From Glaciihabitans tibetensis (GTDB lineage Bacteria; Actinomycetota; Actinomycetes; Actinomycetales; Microbacteriaceae): a DNA stretch of 64,000 nt. Position 1 is the stretch's first letter; every line of letters begins with the position of its first letter. Below the pieces are notes generated by a model. The model ran no database searches. It worked only from the letters and a program-made list of their open reading frames with translations, and was not told where the DNA came from. The DNA lies in the NCBI RefSeq assembly GCF_003003265.1, contig NZ_PVTL01000002.1:248001-312000 (forward strand), read 5' to 3'. Positions 59,582 through 64,000 of the stretch are shown one piece after another. The translations under genes and the position numbers were made by a program.

Positions 59582-60148
59582 GTGCACCACGACACCAGCG
59601 ACGACACGATCATCACGGGCGGGAGCCCTGGCCTGCCCGGTGGCGTCGTGCACGAGCCAGACCTCGACGACACGATTATTGTCGGGCTGCCGCTCGCAAG
59701 TTCTGCACCCGAGTCGGCGCTGCGTGGCCCCGAGAGTGCAGAGGGCCGCCAACACGGGCCCCCCGGCATCCCCACGCCCCCCACAGCAACACCCGGGCCC
59801 GCCCTGCACTACCGTCTGCGCATAAACGGAACCATCGTCTCGCTCGACAAGGTTGCCTACATCGGCAGAAAGCCAAGCGCCCCGCGTGTCATGCAGGGAG
59901 GCGTTCCCCGGCTGATCCAGGTGCAGTCGGCGCTCCGCGAAGTGTCCGGAACCCACATCGAAATTCGCCAACGCGGCGCGAGCGTGGTGATCACCGACTT
60001 GCGTTCCACCAACGGTTCTGTGATAAATATTCCGGGCCGCGCACCGCGCAAACTCTGCCGCGGAGAGTCCGTTGTGGTCATGGCTGGCACCCTCGTCGAT
60101 ATCGGGGACGGTAACCTCGTCGAGATCCTTCCGATGCAACGCGCGTGA
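59582..60148 (+). CDS. FHA-domain phosphothreonine-binding protein
   Basis: 188 aa from a GTG. The N-terminal ~75 residues are disordered and Pro-rich and contain two DDTII motifs (SDDTIIT, Thr9; LDDTIIV, Thr31), each resembling the kinase-phosphorylated Thr with Ile at +1/+2 that FHA domains bind. The FHA domain spans ~78-185: IGRK (arginine contact), SGTHIEIRQR (Ser and His) and DLRSTNGSVIN. It probably docks to the phosphorylated form of itself or the kinase. First gene of a FHA-PP2C-kinase-surface protein cluster on one strand. Confidence 0.93.
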   Translation: MHHDTSDDTIITGGSPGLPGGVVHEPDLDDTIIVGLPLASSAPESALRGPESAEGRQHGPPGIPTPPTATPGPALHYRLRINGTIVSLDKVAYIGRKPSAPRVMQGGVPRLIQVQSALREVSGTHIEIRQRGASVVITDLRSTNGSVINIPGRAPRKLCRGESVVVMAGTLVDIGDGNLVEILPMQRA

Positions 60149-60181
60149 TGTGAGCAGTGGAAGACGTGCAGGAAGGCACCC

Positions 60182-61012
60182 GTGACCGAAATCGGTAGCA
60201 ACACCACAGAGTTCGTCGTCGACCTGCCCGGGCACCCGGACTCCAGCCTCCGCCTTGCCTGGGCCGGGGTCACCGACGTCGGGCGCAAGCGCCTCGCCAA
60301 CGAAGACAGCTACGTCGTGTCATCCCCGATTTTCGCCGTCGCCGACGGGATGGGCGGCCACGCAGCAGGCGACCTGGCCTCCGCAGCCGTGGTCACCCGC
60401 CTCGCCGAGGCCAGCATCTCCCCGTTCGTCGCCACCGAGGTGGTCGACCAGGCGCTCGAGCAGGCCAGCGCCGACATCGACGTGGTCAGCGTCGGCAGCG
60501 ACCTGGGCGTGGGCACCACCGCGACGGGCGCCGTCCTCACCCTCTACCAGGACAACCCCTACTTCGCCGTCTTCAACGTGGGTGACAGCCGCGTGTACGC
60601 CTTCGAGGGCAACCGGCTGCACCAGATCACCGTCGATCACTCCGTCGTTCAGGAGATGGTGGATGCCGGCATGCTGACGCGCGAGCAGGCAGAGCACCAC
60701 CCCAACAGCAACATCATCACGAAGGCGGTCGGGTTCGGCGCCGCTCCCGCGGCAGACCTGTGGATGCTGCCCCTGGCGGCGGGCTTTCGGCTGCTGATCT
60801 GCTCAGACGGCCTGAACAAGGAACTCAGCGACAGCGAGATCCGCGAGCACATGGCGGCGGGTGAACCGGCGAGCGAAACCGCGCACGCCCTGGTCGACCA
60901 CGCTCTCGCCGCCGGTGGCCGAGACAACGTCACCTGTGTCGTGGTGGACGTGCTCGCGGCGCCGCACAACCCGCAGCACGATATCGGTGACACCCCTCTC
61001 GCGAGCGCCTGA
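60182..61012 (+). CDS. PP2C-family Ser/Thr protein phosphatase
   Basis: 276 aa from a GTG with AGGAAGG upstream. All PP2C metal motifs are present: GRKRLANEDSY, VADGMGGHAAG, FNVGDSRVYAF, ICSDGLN and GGRDNVTCVVVDV. No membrane segment, unlike mycobacterial PstP, so it is cytoplasmic. It should dephosphorylate targets of the adjacent kinase, including possibly the FHA protein. It lies 33 nt after the FHA gene. Confidence 0.96.
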   Translation: MTEIGSNTTEFVVDLPGHPDSSLRLAWAGVTDVGRKRLANEDSYVVSSPIFAVADGMGGHAAGDLASAAVVTRLAEASISPFVATEVVDQALEQASADIDVVSVGSDLGVGTTATGAVLTLYQDNPYFAVFNVGDSRVYAFEGNRLHQITVDHSVVQEMVDAGMLTREQAEHHPNSNIITKAVGFGAAPAADLWMLPLAAGFRLLICSDGLNKELSDSEIREHMAAGEPASETAHALVDHALAAGGRDNVTCVVVDVLAAPHNPQHDIGDTPLASA

Positions 61013-61093
61013 ACGAAGATGAGTCCACCTCTGCCTAGAATGAGGGGACTGTCGACCGCATGATTGCGGTGTCGACCGCGTAGAGGGGGATCG

Positions 61094-62518
61094 TTGGCTC
61101 GTCGTTTGCCGTCAGCGCCCCCGACGCTGTCCGGCTTCTCCTACCTCCACGTTCTCGGGTCCGGCGGGTTTGCGGACGTCTTTCTCTACGAACAGAACAT
61201 GCCTCGACGTCAGGTCGCGGTGAAGGTGCTGTTGTCGGAGTTCGTCAACGACCAGGCCAGGCGGATGTTTCAGTCCGAAGCCAACCTGATGGCGCAGCTC
61301 AGCGCGCACCCGTCTATCCTCACGGTGTTCCAGGCAAGCGTCGCCGCCGACGGGCGCCCCTACCTGGTGATGGAACTCTGCTCCTCGGCATTGGGCGCGC
61401 GCTACCGTTCTGAACCGCTCGCGGTCACCGAGGCGCTGCGCATCGCCGTGCGAATCGGCAGTGCGGTCGAAACCGCACACCGCGCCGGGGTGCTGCACCG
61501 CGACCTGAAGCCCAGCAACATCCTCATGACCGCCTACGGCCATCCCGTCCTGTCGGACTTCGGGATCGCCTCGACCCTCGGAGAGCTCGACCGCCAGTCC
61601 GGTGTGGGCATGTCCATTCCGTGGTCAGCGCCCGAGGTGCTCGCCGACGAGACAGCCGGAACCGTGCGCAGCGAAGTGTGGTCGTTCGCCGCGACCGTCT
61701 ACTCCCTGCTGGCGGGTCGGTCACCGTTCGAGATCCCGGGAGGGGCGAACACCTCCACCGATCTCATCGCGCGGATCTCCCGCGCCAAAGTTCAGCCGAT
61801 CGGCCGAGACGATGTGCCCGCAACGCTCGAACGGCTCCTTGCTGAGGCGATGACACGCAAACCGGAGAACCGTCCAGCTTCCGTCCTCGACCTGGTGCAC
61901 GGATTCCAGACCATCGAGACCGAGCTGGGCGTCGCGCAGACCCCGGCAGAACTGGTGATGGACGACTGGGCTCTCGGCCGGGTCTCCGACGAGACCGACC
62001 GCACCCAGGTGCGGCCGGCGACCGGAGTGTCTGACGCCGCGCGCACGGGACGCCGCAGGCGCCACGCGCAGAAATCGGGAGCGACGGTGGTGCCCGCCGG
62101 GTGGCAGGGAAGCGAAGCGGCCGCTGTGCGAACCGCGAGTTCTCTCGCCACCCCCACGCGCCGTCTGCACGCCCTCGGCTGGGCCCTGATCGCCTCGACC
62201 GCGGTGGTGCTTGCGCTCGGGATCACCGCGTCGGTGGTACTCGTGCGGGCGGCAACCGCGGGCTCCATTCCCACCGTTTCGGACATCGCCGCCACGGTGA
62301 CGGCGGGCACGGTGGAATTTTCGTGGGCCGACCCCGGGGTGAAGAGTGATGATGCCTACTCCCTGGCCACCCGCGAAGGCGATTCGAGCGTCCAGAAATC
62401 GACTACCTTCGTTCTCGAGGCCAGCCCGGGTTCGCGGGTCTGCCTGACGGTGACGGTGAACCGTGCGGGCAAGCAGGGTGAGCCGAGCGGCGAAAAGTGT
62501 GTTGATGTCCCACGGTGA
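61094..62518 (+). CDS. Transmembrane Ser/Thr protein kinase (PknB-like)
   Basis: 474 aa from a TTG at 61094 with GGGGG 4-8 nt upstream (61085-61089); an earlier in-frame start at 61064 lacks support. Kinase domain ~10-280: GSGGFADVFL, VAVKVLLSE (Lys), HRDLKPSNIL (catalytic Asp), DFGIAST and SAPEV. A basic, Thr-rich juxtamembrane part precedes one helix at ~368-390 (ALGWALIASTAVVLALGITA). The external ~85 residues are a fibronectin-III-like domain with two cysteines (SRVCLTV, SGEKCVDV), not PASTA repeats. It should sense something at the cell surface. It is followed after 9 nt by the giant surface protein gene. Confidence 0.93.
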   Translation: MARRLPSAPPTLSGFSYLHVLGSGGFADVFLYEQNMPRRQVAVKVLLSEFVNDQARRMFQSEANLMAQLSAHPSILTVFQASVAADGRPYLVMELCSSALGARYRSEPLAVTEALRIAVRIGSAVETAHRAGVLHRDLKPSNILMTAYGHPVLSDFGIASTLGELDRQSGVGMSIPWSAPEVLADETAGTVRSEVWSFAATVYSLLAGRSPFEIPGGANTSTDLIARISRAKVQPIGRDDVPATLERLLAEAMTRKPENRPASVLDLVHGFQTIETELGVAQTPAELVMDDWALGRVSDETDRTQVRPATGVSDAARTGRRRRHAQKSGATVVPAGWQGSEAAAVRTASSLATPTRRLHALGWALIASTAVVLALGITASVVLVRAATAGSIPTVSDIAATVTAGTVEFSWADPGVKSDDAYSLATREGDSSVQKSTTFVLEASPGSRVCLTVTVNRAGKQGEPSGEKCVDVPR

Positions 62519-62527
62519 CCCGGCGCA

Positions 62528-64000
62528 ATGATCAGGCACTGGTTTGCGGCCCGTCGATCCCTCATTCTCACGGTAACCAGCGGGTCTGTTATCGCCGCCC
62601 TGATCGCTGTCATCGCCGTCGTGTCCGGCGGATACTCCGCGCGAAAGGTGGACCTGCAGGATGCCGCGGTCTGGGTGTCCAACGCGGCGGAGGGCGCCAT
62701 CGGCCGTGCCAATACCGAGGTGCTCGAACTGAACTCGGTGATGTCCGACCTGGGCGGCACTGTGAGCATCCTGCAAAGTGGTACCACCGTGCTCGTCGTC
62801 GACCGCACGAGTAGCACGCTCGAGGTCGTGGACTCCGCGACATCCACCGTCATCGACGATGTTCCGCTGCCGCCTGACGCACCCGAGGTATTCCTCACCG
62901 GGGAGACGGTGGTGATCCTCTCCGGCGGCACCGGCGAAGTCTGGTTTGTGCCGCTTGCGAGCCTCAGCGATTTTGACGCGGAGGCCCAGCCGACCCTGAG
63001 CCTCGGCGCCGGGCTGGTCTCGAGCATCGACGACGCGGGCAGCCTGTTCTCCTACTCGCCGAGCACGCAGCAGGTGTACCGCATGACGCCCGCGGCATCC
63101 GACGAGGTGCAATCGACCGATGACCTGGTGTTGCCCGCGGACGCAATCCCGACCATCACCTCCGTAGACGACCGCTGGGCGGTGCTCGACTCCTCGACCG
63201 GGCAGCTCTACCTGTCCGACCGGGAGGTGACGTTGGCTATGCCCGGTAACGCGGCGGCGTCGGTCGAGCTCCAGGTCGCCAGCGCTGACGGAACCCGCGT
63301 GATCCTTGCGGACTCAGGCGGAGCTGTCGCGGTTGAGCTCGACTCGGGCGACCAGAGCGTTCTCGTGGACGGACAGGCCGGCACCCCCGCGCCGCCGGTG
63401 GTTGTTGCCGGATGCATTCTGGCCGGCTGGAGCGCGGGCACCGCCTGGCGCGAGTGTTCGGGCGACGACGCGACGGATGCCTCGGCCGAGGCCCCGGATG
63501 CTGACGGCGTCGACAGCGCTGGCTTAATGACGTTGCAGTCGATGCCGGCCTCGGCCACTCCGGTGTTCCAGGTCAACGGCACCCGGGCGTTGCTCAACGA
63601 CACGCGCGATGGGGGAGCGTGGCTGGTGCAGGGTGCCGGCGAGCTCATCAACAACTGGGCGGACCTGATCCCGCCGGACGACTCGGCAGAGCCGGAGGTG
63701 GTGGACGACGACAGCCTCACCCAGGTGGACGAGCAGCAGCAACCGCCGGTCGCGACGGACGACGAGTTCGGGGTGCGTCCGGGTCGCACCAGCACGCTTC
63801 CGGTACTGCTCAATGATTACGACGCCAACGGCGACGTTGTGGTGGTCAGCGAGTTCGAGGCGTTGGACGAGTCGGTGGGCTTCGTCGATGCCATCAATAA
63901 CAACCAGCTGCTGCAGGTGACCATGGCGGATACCAGCCGGGGCACCGCATCGTTCCAGTACACGATCACCGATGGACGCGGCGGGTCGGCAACCGCCACG
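62528..64000 (+). CDS. Giant membrane-anchored surface protein with Ig-like/tandem repeats (partial, runs off right edge)
   Basis: Open for 491 codons from the ATG at 62528 to the window edge. A basic cytoplasmic N-terminus (MIRHWFAARRSLI) is followed by one membrane helix ~12-33 (TVTSGSVIAALIAVIAVVSG). The external part to ~400 has repeated short beta segments (VLVVDRTSSTLEVVDSATST; WAVLDSSTGQLYLSDREVTL; RVILADSGGAVAVELDSGDQ) suggesting a beta-propeller. An acidic linker then leads into a PPVATDDEFGVRPGRTSTLP ... VLLNDYDANGDV ... YTITDGRGGSATAT unit, typical of cadherin-like Ig tandem repeats. It starts 9 nt after the kinase, so kinase and surface protein are probably one functional unit. 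Confidence 0.85.
   Translation, partial: MIRHWFAARRSLILTVTSGSVIAALIAVIAVVSGGYSARKVDLQDAAVWVSNAAEGAIGRANTEVLELNSVMSDLGGTVSILQSGTTVLVVDRTSSTLEVVDSATSTVIDDVPLPPDAPEVFLTGETVVILSGGTGEVWFVPLASLSDFDAEAQPTLSLGAGLVSSIDDAGSLFSYSPSTQQVYRMTPAASDEVQSTDDLVLPADAIPTITSVDDRWAVLDSSTGQLYLSDREVTLAMPGNAAASVELQVASADGTRVILADSGGAVAVELDSGDQSVLVDGQAGTPAPPVVVAGCILAGWSAGTAWRECSGDDATDASAEAPDADGVDSAGLMTLQSMPASATPVFQVNGTRALLNDTRDGGAWLVQGAGELINNWADLIPPDDSAEPEVVDDDSLTQVDEQQQPPVATDDEFGVRPGRTSTLPVLLNDYDANGDVVVVSEFEALDESVGFVDAINNNQLLQVTMADTSRGTASFQYTITDGRGGSATAT

Overview
The window is a gene-dense, high-GC chromosomal segment from an actinobacterium, most likely of the family Microbacteriaceae. Four things point there. The gene order lysA-hom-thrC-thrB-rho-prfA-prmC ... 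YrdC/Sua5-WecA/TagO-atpIBEFHAGDC is typical of the group. Small hypothetical families such as DUF7882 (4865-5164) are characteristic of Microbacteriaceae. GTP-dependent PEP carboxykinase and a RamB-type regulator are present. Many genes also have a -10-like hexamer placed 6-8 nt before the start codon and no ribosome binding site, as expected for leaderless transcripts. No phage, integrase, transposase or CRISPR array is visible; this is ordinary chromosome with accessory patches.

Left part (1-22 kb): an ECF sigma / putative anti-sigma pair (anti-sigma cut by the window edge), pckG divergent from ramB, a conserved pair of small hypothetical genes, several small membrane proteins, a flavodoxin, a two-gene ABC exporter, an MshA-like glycosyltransferase, a 2H phosphoesterase, and a PrmC-like methyltransferase carrying NAPY instead of NPPY. 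Next come a full bacteriophytochrome-diguanylate cyclase, a MarR/VOC divergon with two perfect operators, a TetR/GAP-family membrane protein operon, a CPBP protease, dinB and a TacA/TacT-type toxin-antitoxin pair.

Middle (22-46 kb): a secreted two-gene operon (a lectin/discoidin protein and a sortase-anchored metallophosphoesterase), a secreted DUF4394 protein whose upstream region shares a 12-mer with the ECF sigma gene, tRNA-Arg(CCG), pdxH, a transglutaminase-like protein, argS, a DUF2993 protein, then the lysine/threonine genes. After these come rho, with a very large disordered insertion built of tandem repeats, and prfA-prmC. Repeat debris and an opposite-strand HAD hydrolase separate prmC from the YrdC/Sua5 and WecA/TagO genes.

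Right part (46-64 kb): the complete F1Fo ATP synthase operon, yaaA, an ogt-tag alkylation-repair operon, yceI, and an Lrp-regulated aminotransferase / aldehyde dehydrogenase divergon (probably amine catabolism). The final cluster encodes an FHA protein, a PP2C phosphatase, a transmembrane Ser/Thr kinase and the start of a very large membrane-anchored surface protein that runs off the right edge. This is the best candidate here for a poorly characterised signalling system.

Two genome-wide habits stand out. One is the repeated use of apparently leaderless starts. The other is a recurrent pattern of short (17-21 bp) imperfect tandem duplications that span or abut stop codons at gene ends (5149, 8289, 9933, 13695, 32758, 42501, 56049).
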